DNA of 64,000 nucleotides from Domibacillus aminovorans (GCF_001643235.1 NZ_LQWY01000012.1:62001-126000); one strand, 5' to 3'. Counted from the first letter of the stretch, positions 1 to 9,762 are shown. The notes: generated by a model not told the origin, from the sequence alone. Numbers and translations: made by a program.

Positions 1-504
1 TATTTGCACGTCAAATGTAAGCGGCGGAAAGCCAAGACTTTCATATATATCACAAAGGCGGCGTCCATATTTATTTTTCAGTGCCATGCCTTCCATTTCA
101 TTTTGCGTACGAATGATTAATTTCGTTCCAGATACACCTGGCTGCTGCTCGTTTAACGCAGCAAGAATCGGTGGTGCAATGCCATCTAACTGGCGAACAC
201 AATAGGACCAGTAGTCTAAAATATGCTCCGGCGTACAAGATCGGTTATTGACTTCAATGGCAAACGTAATCGAAGCAATAGACGAAAATGTACTTGAAAG
301 TGCATCAGCAAAACGTATGAGAACACTGCTTGGAATAAGTGCCGGTGCCGAAAAAACGAAATGCCATTTTTTATCTTGTTTATGGACAGTCAACTTTTTA
401 ATTTCAGTGTCATCAAAATGACGTACAACTGCGTCTTCCGTTAAGCGGAGTTGTTCAAGCAAAATTAAAAAGCGGCTCCGACCGTCGGATGATGATCCAT
501 TCAT
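1..504 (-). CDS. polC: DNA polymerase III PolC, N-terminal fragment
   Basis: PolC is the Gram-positive replicative DNA polymerase with built-in 3'-5' exonuclease. Only the first 168 codons are inside the window; the gene continues past position 1. The translation begins MNGSSSDGRSRFLILLEQ and contains stretches such as EIKKLTVHK, DYWSYCVRQLDGIAPP and ALKNKYG that fit the N-terminal, non-catalytic region of Bacillus PolC. The ATG at 504 is chosen because an AGGGGG Shine-Dalgarno sits 7 nt upstream; an in-frame ATG at 510 is too close to that site. It follows proS, as in B. subtilis. The partial state is due to the window edge, not to damage. Confidence 0.93.
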   Translation of the reverse strand, partial: MNGSSSDGRSRFLILLEQLRLTEDAVVRHFDDTEIKKLTVHKQDKKWHFVFSAPALIPSSVLIRFADALSSTFSSIASITFAIEVNNRSCTPEHILDYWSYCVRQLDGIAPPILAALNEQQPGVSGTKLIIRTQNEMEGMALKNKYGRRLCDIYESLGFPPLTFDVQI

Positions 505-524
505 GTTCATTCCCCCTTACGTAT

Positions 525-558
525 AAGAGGATGAACGGCAAATGCCGGTCATCCTCTT
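525..558 (-). other. Stem-loop between proS and polC
   Basis: AAGAGGATGA and CGGCA on one arm pair with TGCCG and TCATCCTCTT on the other, with a 2-nt loop. In the sense direction of the genes the stem is followed by ATACG, so it is a poor terminator there. A T-run follows it on the plus strand only. Partial read-through into polC is likely. Confidence 0.6.
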
Positions 559-560
559 TT

Positions 561-2267
561 TTAAATCGTTCCTTGCAAGTCATGAATGACGTTGATAACA
601 TTTTCAACAGATGATTCAATGACGTCACCTGTTTTACGTACTTTGATTTCCACTATGCCTTCTGCCGCTTTTTTACCGACCGTGACACGTACTGGCAAGC
701 CAATTAAGTCGCTGTCTGTAAATTTAACGCCTGCGCGCTCAGCACGATCATCCATTAATACACTGAAGCCTGACTGTCGAAGCGTGTCATAAAGTACGTT
801 CGCTGCATTCACCTGAGCTTCATCTTTCACGTTAACCGGAATTAAATGCACATCAAATGGGGTAAGAGTAGCCGGCCAGACAAAGCCTTTCTCATCGTTG
901 AACTGCTCGGCAATCGCCGCCACAATACGAGAGACACCAATACCGTAACAGCCCATAATCATCGGCTGTGTACGGCCATTTTCATCCAAGTATACAGCAT
1001 TCATCGCTTCACTGTAACGTGTACCTAATTTGAATATATGGCCGACTTCAATGCCTTTCGCAAATTGAATGGTGCCTTTTCCATCCGGTGATGGGTCGCC
1101 TTCTAAAATGAATCGAAGATCCGCAAATTCAGATATATTAAAATCACGTGCAATATTTGCATTCACGTAATGCCAGCCGTCTTCATTTGCACCGCAGACA
1201 ATGTTCGTCAGCGACTGAACAGCCTGATCAGCAATGATTTTCACATCTGCCGGCACACCTACTGGACCGAGTGAACCGAACGTTGCGCCAAAAATTCGAG
1301 CCGCTTCCTGTTCCGTTGCCATTTCGACCGTTCCCGCATCTAGGTAGTTTTTCAATTTAATATCATTAATTTCATGATCGCCACGTGCAAGCACGATGAC
1401 CAGTTCTTCATCTACTTTAAAGACGAGCGTTTTCACGCACTGTTCAGCTGGTACGTTCAAAAAGGCTGCTACAGATTCAATCGTTTTAGAATCCGGTGTT
1501 TCCACTTTTTCAAGCGGTTTTGGTTCGTCATTGCTTTTCTCGTAAACCGTCACAACCGGTGCCATTTCAATATTTGCTGCATAGCTCGATGTATCTGAAT
1601 ACGCAATCGTGTCTTCACCGATCTCAGACAACACCATAAATTCATGGGTATCTTTCCCGCCCATAGCTCCTGAATCCGCAATAACAGCACGGAAATTCAA
1701 CCCGCAGCGCTGGAAAATATTCGAATACGCTTCAAATAAACGATCATATACCTCATCCAGACTTTCCTGAGAAGAATGAAATGAATAGGCATCTTTCATA
1801 ATGAATTCACGGCCGCGGAGCAAGCCAAAACGCGGCCGTTTTTCATCGCGAAACTTCGTTTGAATTTGATAAAGCGTAAGCGGCAGGCGTTTATATGATT
1901 TCACTTCATCACGAACGAGAGCCGTAATGACTTCTTCATGTGTGGCGCCGAGTGCGAATTCACGTGAATGACGGTCTTTCAAACGCATCAATTCCGGACC
2001 GTACGTTTGCCAGCGTCCTGATTCCTGCCATAACTCTGCCTGCTGCAAGGCCGGCATTAATAATTCTACTGCTCCTGCGTCGTCCATTTCTTCGCGGACG
2101 ATGTCTTCTACTTTACGAAGCATTTTTTTACCGAGTGGCAAGTAGGTGTACACACCACTCGCATTTTGCCGGATAAAGCCGGCGCGGAGAAGGAGTTGAT
2201 GACTTTTTACATCCGCATCAGCCGGCACTTCTCTCATTGTTGGAATTAACGTTTTACTTTGCTTCAT
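561..2267 (-). CDS. proS: Prolyl-tRNA synthetase
   Basis: Class II aminoacyl-tRNA synthetase that charges tRNA-Pro in the cytoplasm. The 568-residue length is that of the bacterial-type enzyme with an editing insertion between motifs 2 and 3. The N-terminus has the family start with [16 protein letters not shown] and the arginine-rich [20 protein letters not shown] stretch (about residues 108-170) form the catalytic core. The middle of the protein (about 240-380) is the editing domain and the C-terminus is the anticodon-binding domain. The ATG start has GAGGTG 7 nt upstream. It lies 39 bp after rseP and before polC, the standard Bacillus order. Confidence 0.97.
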   Translation of the reverse strand: MKQSKTLIPTMREVPADADVKSHQLLLRAGFIRQNASGVYTYLPLGKKMLRKVEDIVREEMDDAGAVELLMPALQQAELWQESGRWQTYGPELMRLKDRHSREFALGATHEEVITALVRDEVKSYKRLPLTLYQIQTKFRDEKRPRFGLLRGREFIMKDAYSFHSSQESLDEVYDRLFEAYSNIFQRCGLNFRAVIADSGAMGGKDTHEFMVLSEIGEDTIAYSDTSSYAANIEMAPVVTVYEKSNDEPKPLEKVETPDSKTIESVAAFLNVPAEQCVKTLVFKVDEELVIVLARGDHEINDIKLKNYLDAGTVEMATEQEAARIFGATFGSLGPVGVPADVKIIADQAVQSLTNIVCGANEDGWHYVNANIARDFNISEFADLRFILEGDPSPDGKGTIQFAKGIEVGHIFKLGTRYSEAMNAVYLDENGRTQPMIMGCYGIGVSRIVAAIAEQFNDEKGFVWPATLTPFDVHLIPVNVKDEAQVNAANVLYDTLRQSGFSVLMDDRAERAGVKFTDSDLIGLPVRVTVGKKAAEGIVEIKVRKTGDVIESSVENVINVIHDLQGTI

Positions 2268-2306
2268 TCAATCGCACCTCGACTAGAAAATTATTGGTTC
2301 TATTTA

Positions 2307-3563
2307 TTATAAAAAGAATCGCTGTATGTCGTTCCATGTGACAACAATCATTAATAGCATTAAAAGCGCGAAACCGACAAAGTGGATCATTCCCTCCATT
2401 TGACGGTCAACCGGCTTACCGCGTACTGCTTCATAAAAGAAAAACAACAGTCTGCCTCCATCAAGAGCAGGCAGCGGAAGCAAATTCATAATGCCTAGGT
2501 TAATGCTTAAAACACCCGCCCATTTTGCGAGATTCAGAATACCTGATTCGGCAACGGTATCCGTAGACACGTATATGCCAACCGGTCCGGATAACATGTC
2601 AATCGAAAATTGACCTGTTACGATTGTACCTAGCAATTGAATAATCTGGATTGTCCACGCATAAACATCTTTGGCTCCATAAACAAATGCTCCGAAAAAC
2701 GACTTCTCAAACGGGGTGTATACACCAATCATCCCATATGTTTCACCTTCTGCTTCTTCAGCTGATGGTGTAACCGGAAGCGTCAGCTGCTCCCCACCGC
2801 GCTCAATATTAAATGCGAGCTCTTCCCCTGGACTTTTTTGGATGACAGTAACGATATCTTCCCATGACGACATCGTTTCACCGTCAATCGATATAATACG
2901 GTCACCTTCTTGCAATCCTGCTTCGACTGCCGCCCCACCCTCAATGACTTCTCCAAGCTGTGGCTCATTTGTTGGGATCCCTTGAATCATCGCCAGAACG
3001 ACAAAAACGATAAATGCAAGGATAAAGTTAAACAACGGCCCTGCAAAAATGGCCATTGCGCGCTTAGGCAATGTTTTTGAATTAAACTGACGGTCATACG
3101 GCGCAATTTGTGTGCTTAAATGATCTTCTGTCATTAACGCTTCACGGTGAACGCGAAATGTTTTTAATTCATCCTCGCCCTCTTCATACCCGGTGATGAG
3201 CAACTCATGTTCAAGGTCCGCTTTTTCAATTTCGATCACACGGGCCTCTTTAAAACGATCACGGCCATTGACAATTAAATTAATCACTTCGTCTTGTTCA
3301 TTAAATATAACGCCAATACGCTGCCCAGCTTTTAGTTCGGTCATTTCCGGATCTTCGCCGGCCATTCGGACATATCCACCGAGCGGCAGCAGCCGGATCG
3401 TATAAACTGTTTCTCCTTTTTTATGAGCAAAAATTTTCGGTCCAAACCCAATCGCAAACTCACGGCATAATATACCTGCTCGTTTAGCAAAAATAAAATG
3501 GCCAAGCTCATGGAAGAAAACAAGTGATCCAAAGATAACGATAAACGCGATTACGGTATTCAA
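2307..3563 (-). CDS. rseP: Site-2 intramembrane zinc metalloprotease RseP/RasP
   Basis: Membrane protease that cleaves anti-sigma factors and leftover signal peptides within the bilayer. The zinc motif HELGH is at residues 18-22 in the first membrane segment. A PDZ domain lies at about 200-262 and the second catalytic motif (LPLPALDGG) near residue 370 in a later membrane helix. Length 418 fits the family. The start is TTG at 3563, with a GGTGG site 10 nt upstream; no in-frame ATG gives the full first helix. It sits directly after dxr (18 bp gap), as in B. subtilis, where it is called rasP or yluC. Confidence 0.95.
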   Translation of the reverse strand: MNTVIAFIVIFGSLVFFHELGHFIFAKRAGILCREFAIGFGPKIFAHKKGETVYTIRLLPLGGYVRMAGEDPEMTELKAGQRIGVIFNEQDEVINLIVNGRDRFKEARVIEIEKADLEHELLITGYEEGEDELKTFRVHREALMTEDHLSTQIAPYDRQFNSKTLPKRAMAIFAGPLFNFILAFIVFVVLAMIQGIPTNEPQLGEVIEGGAAVEAGLQEGDRIISIDGETMSSWEDIVTVIQKSPGEELAFNIERGGEQLTLPVTPSAEEAEGETYGMIGVYTPFEKSFFGAFVYGAKDVYAWTIQIIQLLGTIVTGQFSIDMLSGPVGIYVSTDTVAESGILNLAKWAGVLSINLGIMNLLPLPALDGGRLLFFFYEAVRGKPVDRQMEGMIHFVGFALLMLLMIVVTWNDIQRFFL

Positions 3564-3581
3564 ACGGTTCTAACCACCTTT

Positions 3582-4727
3582 TTATGATAAGAATGAGCGT
3601 ACAAACGCTCTCCCTTCTGCATCGGTTTCGATAATCGCACCTAGCTCCAGTGACTCAACCGGGTTGTGTTGTTCCATTGCCCGCTCTACTACTTCTTCAA
3701 TCTGCAAAAATGTAAGTTTGCTATCAAGAAAGGCCGCTACTGCTTCTTCATTAGCCGCGTTCATGATTGCTGGCATCGTGCCTCCTATTTTTCCTGCTTC
3801 GTACGCGAGATGAAGCATCCGGTACCGATTAAAATCTGCTTTTTCAAAATGAAGCTTGCCAATGGAAGCAAGATCAAGCGGTGCTGTATCCGGCATCGGA
3901 AAGCGATCTGGCCACGTCAATGCGTATTGAATCGGTACACGCATATCGGGTGAACCGAGCTGCGCCATAACAGAACGGTCGTGAAACTCGACCATCGAAT
4001 GAATGATGCTTTCTCGATGTAAAATAACATCTATTTGATCATATGGCAAGTTAAAAAGCCAGTGCGCTTCAATCACTTCAAGTCCTTTGTTCATCATCGT
4101 CGCAGAATCAACGGTAATTTTAGCACCCATTGACCAGTTTGGATGATTCAATGTTTCTTCAACTGTCACGTTTGCAAGTTCTTCCCGGTTTTTATTTCGA
4201 AAGCTTCCGCCTGATGCTGTTAAGAGGAGACGGCTTACGTTTTTTTCATGTTCTCCCTGCATACATTGAAAAATCGCGGAATGTTCGCTATCGACCGGCA
4301 GTAGCTTAACACCTGCTTTTTTCGCAGCTTCTGTCACAATATGCCCCGCTGTCACAAGCGTTTCTTTATTCGCAATCGCGATTGTTTTCCCTGCCTCAAT
4401 CGCCTTTAATGTCGGCTGCAGACCCACACTGCCGAGAACAGCATTGACAAGCGTATCTGCTTTTTCATCAACCGCCGCCGCTTCAAGCCCCTCTGCTCCA
4501 TGCAAAATACGGATATGAGGATACTCTATCTTCAGCCGATTTGCTTCATCTTTCTCAAGAACAGATACGAGATCAGGTTTAAACTCATTGATAATCTGCC
4601 GGGCTACATCTATGTTTTTCCCAGCGGAGAAAGATGATAACCTAAATATTTCTGGTTTTTTTCTAATAATATCGAGCGTTTGTAAGCCTATCGAGCCTGT
4701 AGCCCCTAGCAGACTTATCGTTTTCAA
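3582..4727 (-). CDS. dxr: 1-deoxy-D-xylulose 5-phosphate reductoisomerase
   Basis: Converts 1-deoxy-D-xylulose 5-phosphate to 2-C-methyl-D-erythritol 4-phosphate with NADPH, the committed step of the MEP isoprenoid pathway. The NADPH-binding GATGSIG loop is at residues 8-14. Family signatures follow: [14 protein letters not shown] (metal site), LTASGGSFR (flexible loop) and [17 protein letters not shown]. The 381-residue length is normal. The start is TTG at 4727 preceded by GGGAG; there is no nearer ATG. The gene lies between cdsA and rseP, and its product feeds the undecaprenyl phosphate made by the neighbouring uppS. Confidence 0.97.
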   Translation of the reverse strand: MKTISLLGATGSIGLQTLDIIRKKPEIFRLSSFSAGKNIDVARQIINEFKPDLVSVLEKDEANRLKIEYPHIRILHGAEGLEAAAVDEKADTLVNAVLGSVGLQPTLKAIEAGKTIAIANKETLVTAGHIVTEAAKKAGVKLLPVDSEHSAIFQCMQGEHEKNVSRLLLTASGGSFRNKNREELANVTVEETLNHPNWSMGAKITVDSATMMNKGLEVIEAHWLFNLPYDQIDVILHRESIIHSMVEFHDRSVMAQLGSPDMRVPIQYALTWPDRFPMPDTAPLDLASIGKLHFEKADFNRYRMLHLAYEAGKIGGTMPAIMNAANEEAVAAFLDSKLTFLQIEEVVERAMEQHNPVESLELGAIIETDAEGRAFVRSFLS

Positions 4728-4740
4728 AAAATCATCTCCC

Positions 4741-5529
4741 TTAGAGCAATTGAAGTATATGTAAAAGCGGAAATACGAACAGCCAGCTGTCTGTCCGATC
4801 TAATATTCCTCCATGGCCCGGTAGTAATGTACCCGAATCTTTCACATCATAATGACGTTTCATGGCGGATTCAGCAAGGTCACCAATTTGTCCTGCAACC
4901 GATAATAAAGCCGTTGCCGTCAGTACCCAAAATGGATTAGCATCAAAGTCGACAATAGATAATAAGATAACTGCCACTAAAACAGCGGAGCCAATCCCGC
5001 CATAAAAACCAGCTACTGTTTTATTCGGGCTAATCTCAGGCCATAACTTCCGTTTGCCGATCGAACGACCAACAAAATAAGCACCTGAATCTGTTGCCCA
5101 TGTAATGAGCAAAGCGAAAAAGACGAATAGAACACCCGCTTCTCTCGTTTCAATCACATATGAAAATCCGAAGCCTATATAAAGCGGGGTCAGGATGCAA
5201 AAGGCCGCTTCATCAAATGTAAATCGATTTTTCGTTACGACTGTATACACTAAGAAAAGGAGCACAAAAACAAGCAATAATTCCAGCTTCCCGTATCCCG
5301 CATCCTGCCATTTCCCCGCAACATCCTCTGGCATGAGTAACATGAATGAAAGCAGGACAGATAAAAGCGCGGGCAGCGAAACAGCCGGAACGCCTTTCAT
5401 TCTTAACGCTTCGAGTACCGCAGTGGCACTCATAATATAAACGAGTATGGTAAACGGCCACCCGCCATACGTAACGATTGGTAAAAACAGAGCCGCTGCA
5501 ATGACGCCCGTTACAATTCGTTGTTTCAT
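4741..5529 (-). CDS. cdsA: Phosphatidate cytidylyltransferase
   Basis: Integral membrane enzyme that makes CDP-diacylglycerol from phosphatidic acid and CTP, the branch point for anionic and zwitterionic phospholipids. The protein is 262 residues and mostly hydrophobic, with about seven to eight membrane segments. The CDP-diglyceride synthetase signature is complete near the C-terminus (about 221-247, [20 protein letters not shown] followed by GILDRTD). ATG start with GGAGG 10 nt upstream. It lies 25 bp after uppS and 13 bp before dxr, so the three are probably co-transcribed. Confidence 0.96.
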   Translation of the reverse strand: MKQRIVTGVIAAALFLPIVTYGGWPFTILVYIMSATAVLEALRMKGVPAVSLPALLSVLLSFMLLMPEDVAGKWQDAGYGKLELLLVFVLLFLVYTVVTKNRFTFDEAAFCILTPLYIGFGFSYVIETREAGVLFVFFALLITWATDSGAYFVGRSIGKRKLWPEISPNKTVAGFYGGIGSAVLVAVILLSIVDFDANPFWVLTATALLSVAGQIGDLAESAMKRHYDVKDSGTLLPGHGGILDRTDSWLFVFPLLHILQLL

Positions 5530-5554
5530 AATTCGTTATCCTCCAGCTTTTTCT

Positions 5555-6316
5555 TCACGACAACCCTCCGAAGCGCCGTGACCTTTTTTGAAATACAGCC
5601 ACCGCTTCAAGAAGATCCTCTTCTGAAAAATCAGGCCACAATACATCTGTAAAGAAAAATTCAGTGTAAGCAAGCTGCCAGAGCATAAAATTGCTCAGAC
5701 GATGTTCGCCGCTTGTACGAATGAGTAAGTCAGGCTCCGGTAAATGACTAGTCATTAAGTAATGAGAAATCGTTTCATCTGTCACGTCACGTTTTTCCAG
5801 CACACCCGATTGTATATCATTCATTATCGCCTGAACGGCATTGACGATTTCTGAACGGCTGCCATAATTTAAAGCAAAATTTAAAATAAGTCCATCATTG
5901 CCAGCCGTTCTGTTTATCGCATTTTGAACAGCCCGTTTCGTATGAACAGGCAGCTTCTCTATATCGCCGATCATTTCAACACGTACATTTTCTTCTATTA
6001 ACTCCGGCAAAAAAGTAGAAAGAAATTCTTCAGGCAATTTCATTAAGAAATCAACTTCCACTTTGGGACGCTTCCAATTCTCTGTTGAAAATGCATAGAG
6101 CGTTAACACTTTTACCCCGATCCGATTGGCACTGCGGGTAATTTTCCGTACGGTTTTCATGCCTTCATTATGTCCGGCAATACGCGGCAAAGCCCTTTTT
6201 TTTGCCCACCGGCCATTTCCATCCATAATGATGGCAATATGTTCAGGCACATTCTCTTCTGAAAAGGCTATTTCACCTGTTTGTTTTAATTGCCAGAACC
6301 ACGGTTTATGTCCCAT
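5555..6316 (-). CDS. uppS: Undecaprenyl diphosphate synthase
   Basis: Cis-prenyltransferase that extends farnesyl diphosphate with isopentenyl diphosphate to make the C55 lipid carrier for cell-wall synthesis. With the start at MGHKPWFW the protein is 253 residues. The catalytic aspartate is D32 in IIMDGNGRWAKKR, and the C-terminal RTSGEHRLSNFMLWQLAYTE stretch is the conserved substrate site. An upstream in-frame extension of 33 codons is rejected because GGAGG lies 7 nt before the ATG at 6316. A terminator lies between frr and this gene, and a candidate promoter follows it, so uppS probably starts its own transcript. Confidence 0.96.
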   Translation of the reverse strand: MGHKPWFWQLKQTGEIAFSEENVPEHIAIIMDGNGRWAKKRALPRIAGHNEGMKTVRKITRSANRIGVKVLTLYAFSTENWKRPKVEVDFLMKLPEEFLSTFLPELIEENVRVEMIGDIEKLPVHTKRAVQNAINRTAGNDGLILNFALNYGSRSEIVNAVQAIMNDIQSGVLEKRDVTDETISHYLMTSHLPEPDLLIRTSGEHRLSNFMLWQLAYTEFFFTDVLWPDFSEEDLLEAVAVFQKRSRRFGGLS

Positions 6317-6348
6317 ACAAGATCCTCCACATCGCTTCTTTCCTATAC

Positions 6349-6378
6349 ATTTTACCATATAAGACGATTTCATGGTAA
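6349..6378 (-). promoter_or_regulatory. Candidate promoter of uppS
   Basis: An extended -10 element, TGGTAAAAT (plus-strand 6349-6357), lies just after the frr terminator and about 33 bp before the uppS start codon. A weak -35 (TTACCA, 18 nt upstream) is present. Read by eye. Confidence 0.45.
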
Positions 6379-6393
6379 ATACAGCGATAAAAT

Positions 6394-6427
6394 CAAAAAA
6401 AGAACCCTCTTGCATAAGAAGAGGGTT
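6394..6427 (-). terminator. Intrinsic terminator after frr
   Basis: A perfect 9-bp stem, AACCCTCTT/AAGAGGGTT with a 7-nt loop, is followed in the transcript by C and seven T residues. It ends the rpsB-tsf-pyrH-frr group. Confidence 0.9.
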
Positions 6428-6441
6428 TGCTAATTAGCGTA

Positions 6442-6999
6442 TTACACTTCCATAATCTCTTGTTCTTTATCTTTAGCAATTTCATCCACTTTGCGAATAT
6501 AATCGTCCGTCTGTTTTTGAACGTCTTCTGTATAGCCACGAAGATCGTCTTCTGTTATATCTCCGGTTTTTTCACTTTTCTTCAAGTCATCGTTTGCATC
6601 ACGGCGTATATTGCGTATCCCCACTTTCGCCTCTTCTGCTTCTTTCTTTACCAGTTTCGCCAGTTCTTTCCGACGCTCTTCTGTCAAAGCCGGGAAGTTT
6701 AAGCGGATGACCGCTCCATCATTTGACGGATTTAAGCCAAGATCAGATTTCAAAAGTGCCTTTTCAATATCACCTAATGATGTTTTATCATACGGTTGAA
6801 TCACTAAAAGACGCGCTTCCGGAATGTTAATAGAAGCGAGCTGATTAATGAGTGTCGGTGCTCCATAGTAATCAATTGTAATGCGGTCTAACACATTCGC
6901 ACTCGCACGTCCTGCACGGATTGATGCAAGTTCACGTGTAAATGCTTGAATCGCTTTATCCATTCTCTCTTTTGTCTGGTTAATAATTTGTTGTACCAA
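6442..6999 (-). CDS. frr: Ribosome recycling factor
   Basis: RRF works with EF-G to split the post-termination ribosome. The 185-residue protein has the family hallmarks: an N-terminal helix with [19 protein letters not shown] and a C-terminal charged long helix with [16 protein letters not shown] and RNIRRDAND. The start is TTG at 6999, with GGGG 8 nt upstream, which gives the exact length of B. subtilis RRF. It follows pyrH with a 2-bp gap and is closed by a strong terminator. Confidence 0.97.
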   Translation of the reverse strand: MVQQIINQTKERMDKAIQAFTRELASIRAGRASANVLDRITIDYYGAPTLINQLASINIPEARLLVIQPYDKTSLGDIEKALLKSDLGLNPSNDGAVIRLNFPALTEERRKELAKLVKKEAEEAKVGIRNIRRDANDDLKKSEKTGDITEDDLRGYTEDVQKQTDDYIRKVDEIAKDKEQEIMEV

Positions 7000-7001
7000 G
7001 A

Positions 7002-7724
7002 TTATTTCCCCCTTACGATTGTTCCGATATTTTCACCCATAACAACGCGTTTAATATTCCCTTTTTCTGTGACAGAGAAAACAATAAGTGGAATATCATT
7101 ATCCATGCATAACGAAGAAGCTGTCGAATCCATGACTGCTAGTCCTTCTTTAATAACATCAAGATAGGACAATTCCACATACTTCACTGCATCTTTGTCC
7201 AATTTTGGATCTGCACTATATACTCCGTCTACATTATTTTTTGCCATTAAAATAACTTCTGCTTCAATTTCAGCAGCGCGTAACGCAGCTGTTGTATCTG
7301 TTGAAAAGTATGGATTTCCTGTGCCCGCAGCAAAAATAACGACACGTCCTTTTTCGAGGTGGCGAATCGCCCGTCTACGAATATATGGCTCTGCTATTTG
7401 ACGCATTTCGATGGATGTTTGCACGCGCGTTTCAATGCCTTGCTGTTCAAGACTATCTTGTAACGCCATCGAGTTCATGACTGTTGCCAGCATCCCCATG
7501 TAATCGGCTGTGGCACGATCCATGCCCATTTCACTACCGATTTTCCCTCTCCAAATGTTGCCGCCTCCAACGACGACTGCCACTTCTACGTCCAGTTCAC
7601 TTACTTCCTTTACTTGTTCAGCAACTGATTGAATGACGGCAGGGTTAATACCGAAACCTGCTTCTCCTGCTAATGCTTCACCACTTAATTTTAATACAAC
7701 GCGTTTATATTTAGGCTGGCTCAT
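7002..7724 (-). CDS. pyrH: Uridylate kinase (UMP kinase)
   Basis: Hexameric amino-acid-kinase-fold enzyme that phosphorylates UMP to UDP and is allosterically regulated. The 240-residue protein has the N-terminal phosphate loop [10 protein letters not shown], the [10 protein letters not shown] loop and the [13 protein letters not shown] motif near the middle. The start at 7724 is preferred because GGAGG is 5 nt upstream; an ATG four codons earlier overlaps that site. It lies between tsf and frr, the conserved order. Two hairpins precede it. Confidence 0.97.
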   Translation of the reverse strand: MSQPKYKRVVLKLSGEALAGEAGFGINPAVIQSVAEQVKEVSELDVEVAVVVGGGNIWRGKIGSEMGMDRATADYMGMLATVMNSMALQDSLEQQGIETRVQTSIEMRQIAEPYIRRRAIRHLEKGRVVIFAAGTGNPYFSTDTTAALRAAEIEAEVILMAKNNVDGVYSADPKLDKDAVKYVELSYLDVIKEGLAVMDSTASSLCMDNDIPLIVFSVTEKGNIKRVVMGENIGTIVRGK

Positions 7725-7749
7725 GTAGACCTCCATCTGTAATGTACAT

Positions 7750-7780
7750 GAAATCCCTCACCAGATCGGCAAGGGATTTC
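7750..7780 (-). other. Stem-loop in the pyrH leader
   Basis: A perfect 9-bp stem, GAAATCCCT/AGGGATTTC with a 13-nt loop, lies between tsf and pyrH, ending about 25 nt before the pyrH start codon. No T-run follows, so it is not a standard terminator. Confidence 0.6.
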
Positions 7781-7790
7781 ACTTATTCCA

Positions 7791-7805
7791 TTCCGTCCGA
7801 CGGAA
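7791..7805 (-). other. Short palindrome after tsf
   Basis: TTCCGTCGGACGGAA on the sense strand forms a 6-bp stem with a 3-nt loop, beginning 10 nt after the tsf stop codon. It could protect the tsf 3' end or form part of a longer pyrH leader with the next stem. No function is assigned. Confidence 0.5.
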
Positions 7806-7814
7806 AAAGAATCA

Positions 7815-8696
7815 TTATTTTTTCACTTGGTTCATAACTTCTTCAGCAAAATTTTCTTGACGTTTTTCAAGACCTTCACCAACTTCATAGCGAGTGAATT
7901 CTGTTAATGTTGCGCCTTTAGATTCAAGGAATTGACGTACTTTTTGATCTGGATCTTTAACAAATCCTTGGTCCAAGATGCACACTTCTTCAAAGAATTT
8001 TCCAAGACGGCCTTCCACCATTTTTGCAACGATATTTTCAGGTTTTCCTTCGTTAAGCGCCTGTTCCGTCAATACTTTACGCTCACGTGCTACCTCATCT
8101 TCAGACACTTGATCGCGTGAAACATATTTCGGGTTCAATGCTGCTGCATGCATCGCAACGTCTTTCGCTGCTGCTGCGTCAGTTGTACCTTCAAGGACAG
8201 CAAGAACACCAATACGTCCGCCCATATGCAAGTATTCACCGAATGCTGCATTCTCGCCTTTTGTGCGGATTTCAAAGCGACGAAGGGATAGTCTTTCACC
8301 GATTTTAGAAATAGCTTCGTTAATATACACATCAACCGTTTTGCCGTTTTGCATTGTTTGCGCAAGCGCTTCTTCAACAGTAGCTGGCTTGTTGGCAAGA
8401 AGATGTTCTGCGATTTCTTTCACAAGAACTTGGAAGTTTTCGTTTTTCGCAACGAAATCTGTTTCAGCGTTCACTTCAAGAATAACCGCTGTGTCGCCTT
8501 CACTTATAATATAAGTTGTTCCTTCAGCAGCGATTCGATCTGATTTCTTCGCCGCTTTTGCAATACCTTTTTCACGAAGGAAGTCAATTGCTTGATCCAT
8601 GTTACCTTCTGTTTCAACCAATGCTTTTTTGCAGTCCATCATACCTGCGCCTGTTTTTTCACGAAGCTCTTTTACCATTTGTGCAGTAATAGCCAT
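7815..8696 (-). CDS. tsf: Elongation factor Ts
   Basis: Nucleotide exchange factor that reloads EF-Tu with GTP. The 293-residue protein has the N-terminal UBA-like domain ([16 protein letters not shown]) and the EF-Tu contact motif TDFVAKN near residue 80, followed by the core repeats. ATG start with AAGGAGG 7 nt upstream. It follows rpsB after a 163-bp gap that holds a terminator or attenuator and an unusual repeated hairpin, so its level may be set separately from S2. Confidence 0.98.
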   Translation of the reverse strand: MAITAQMVKELREKTGAGMMDCKKALVETEGNMDQAIDFLREKGIAKAAKKSDRIAAEGTTYIISEGDTAVILEVNAETDFVAKNENFQVLVKEIAEHLLANKPATVEEALAQTMQNGKTVDVYINEAISKIGERLSLRRFEIRTKGENAAFGEYLHMGGRIGVLAVLEGTTDAAAAKDVAMHAAALNPKYVSRDQVSEDEVARERKVLTEQALNEGKPENIVAKMVEGRLGKFFEEVCILDQGFVKDPDQKVRQFLESKGATLTEFTRYEVGEGLEKRQENFAEEVMNQVKK

Positions 8697-8742
8697 TATA
8701 GTTCCTCCTTCAATATGTAGAGTGTGACCCGCATGATGCGAG

Positions 8743-8786
8743 TCATGAAAGCGTTGCGGCAGGACGCCGCACTTTTAGCTTTCGAA
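8743..8786 (-). repeat. Repeated hairpin element, copy A
   Basis: On the sense strand an outer stem GAAAGC/GCTTTC encloses TAAAA and an inner stem TGCGGC/GCCGCA. A closely similar 45-bp element lies at 55136-55180, before rpsP. The two share TCATGAA, GCGTTGCGGC, CTTTTAGC and TTCGAA. Their outer stems differ by one base on each arm, and the changes compensate. Another hairpin (8726-8744, GACTCGCA/TGCGGGTC) follows it toward tsf. Confidence 0.65.
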
Positions 8787-8815
8787 TGAATCTTGTTTCT
8801 TTATTGTCTAGCTTC

Positions 8816-8849
8816 AAAAAAAGATGATAAGGGTATCCCTCTTATCACC
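8816..8849 (-). terminator. Terminator or attenuator between rpsB and tsf
   Basis: A 9-bp stem with one G-U pair, GGTGATAAG/CTTATCATC, has an inner GG/CC pair and is followed by seven T residues in the transcript. It begins 10 nt after the rpsB stop. As tsf has no obvious promoter of its own, partial read-through is likely. Confidence 0.85.
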
Positions 8850-8859
8850 TTTTTGTTCA

Positions 8860-9612
8860 TTACTCAGCTGCAGCTTCTGCTGTTTCAGCTTGTTGCGCTT
8901 CTTCCACAGCAACAGCTTCAACGATTTCTTCGCCTTGCTTCGCTTCAAGAACAGCGTCAGCCATTTTACCAGTCAAAAGTTTTACAGCGCGGATTGCGTC
9001 ATCGTTTGCAGGGATGACATAATCGATTTCATCCGGATCGCAGTTTGTATCAACAATACCAACGATTGGAATGTGCAATTTGCGTGCTTCTGCAACCGCA
9101 ATACGCTCTTTACGCGGGTCGATGATGAAAAGGGCATCTGGAAGACCTTTCATATCGCGAATACCGCCAAGGAATTTTTGTAGGCGTTCATGTTCTTTTT
9201 TAAGTTTAACAACTTCTTTTTTCGGAAGTACGTCAAATGTACCATCTTCTTGCATTTTTTCAATGTTTTTCAAACGTTGAACACGCTTTTGGATTGTAGA
9301 GAAGTTTGTAAGTGTACCACCCAACCAGCGTTGGTTTACATAGTACATACCTGAACGTTCTGCTTCTTCTTTCACAGAATCTTGTGCTTGTTTTTTCGTT
9401 CCAACAAACAATACTTTACCACCGTCATCGGCAACTTCTCTTACAAATTTATACGCTTCTTCCACTTTGCGAACGGTTTTTTGAAGATCAATGATGTAGA
9501 TCCCGTTACGTTCCTGGAAGATGTATTTTTTCATTTTTGGGTTCCAGCGGCGAGTTTGATGGCCAAAGTGAACACCAGCTTCAAGCAATTGTTTCATAGA
9601 GATTACTGACAT
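8860..9612 (-). CDS. rpsB: 30S ribosomal protein S2
   Basis: Small-subunit protein that binds between the head and body of 16S rRNA and bridges to S1. The 250-residue protein starts [25 protein letters not shown] and has the S2 signature [20 protein letters not shown]. The last 30 residues are rich in Ala and Glu, a common acidic tail. ATG start with GGAGG 7 nt upstream. Its own promoter and a structured leader lie upstream, separating it from the motility genes before it. Confidence 0.98.
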   Translation of the reverse strand: MSVISMKQLLEAGVHFGHQTRRWNPKMKKYIFQERNGIYIIDLQKTVRKVEEAYKFVREVADDGGKVLFVGTKKQAQDSVKEEAERSGMYYVNQRWLGGTLTNFSTIQKRVQRLKNIEKMQEDGTFDVLPKKEVVKLKKEHERLQKFLGGIRDMKGLPDALFIIDPRKERIAVAEARKLHIPIVGIVDTNCDPDEIDYVIPANDDAIRAVKLLTGKMADAVLEAKQGEEIVEAVAVEEAQQAETAEAAAE

Positions 9613-9656
9613 GTTTGTTTCCTCCTGTTTGGTTAGATTTCCTCCGCCTTTATCCT

Positions 9657-9698
9657 ATTCAGACAAATTCCGTCACGGACGGCACCGTCTGCCTGAAT
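9657..9698 (-). promoter_or_regulatory. Structured 5' leader of rpsB
   Basis: An outer stem ATTCAG/CTGAAT and inner GACGG/CCGTC-type pairings lie between the promoter and the rpsB Shine-Dalgarno. The placement suits autogenous control by S2, which is known for rpsB in several bacteria; this is inferred from position and pairing only. Confidence 0.5.
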
Positions 9699-9728
9699 CA
9701 AAAGACGTGTGTATTAACACCGTTAGTT

Positions 9729-9757
9729 ACTATACCATAACGCTTCGTGCCCCGCAA
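9729..9757 (-). promoter_or_regulatory. Promoter of rpsB
   Basis: TTGCGG and TATAGT hexamers are separated by 17 nt on the sense strand, giving a leader of about 110 nt. It lies just downstream of the swrB stop codon. Confidence 0.65.
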
Positions 9758-9762
9758 CCATT

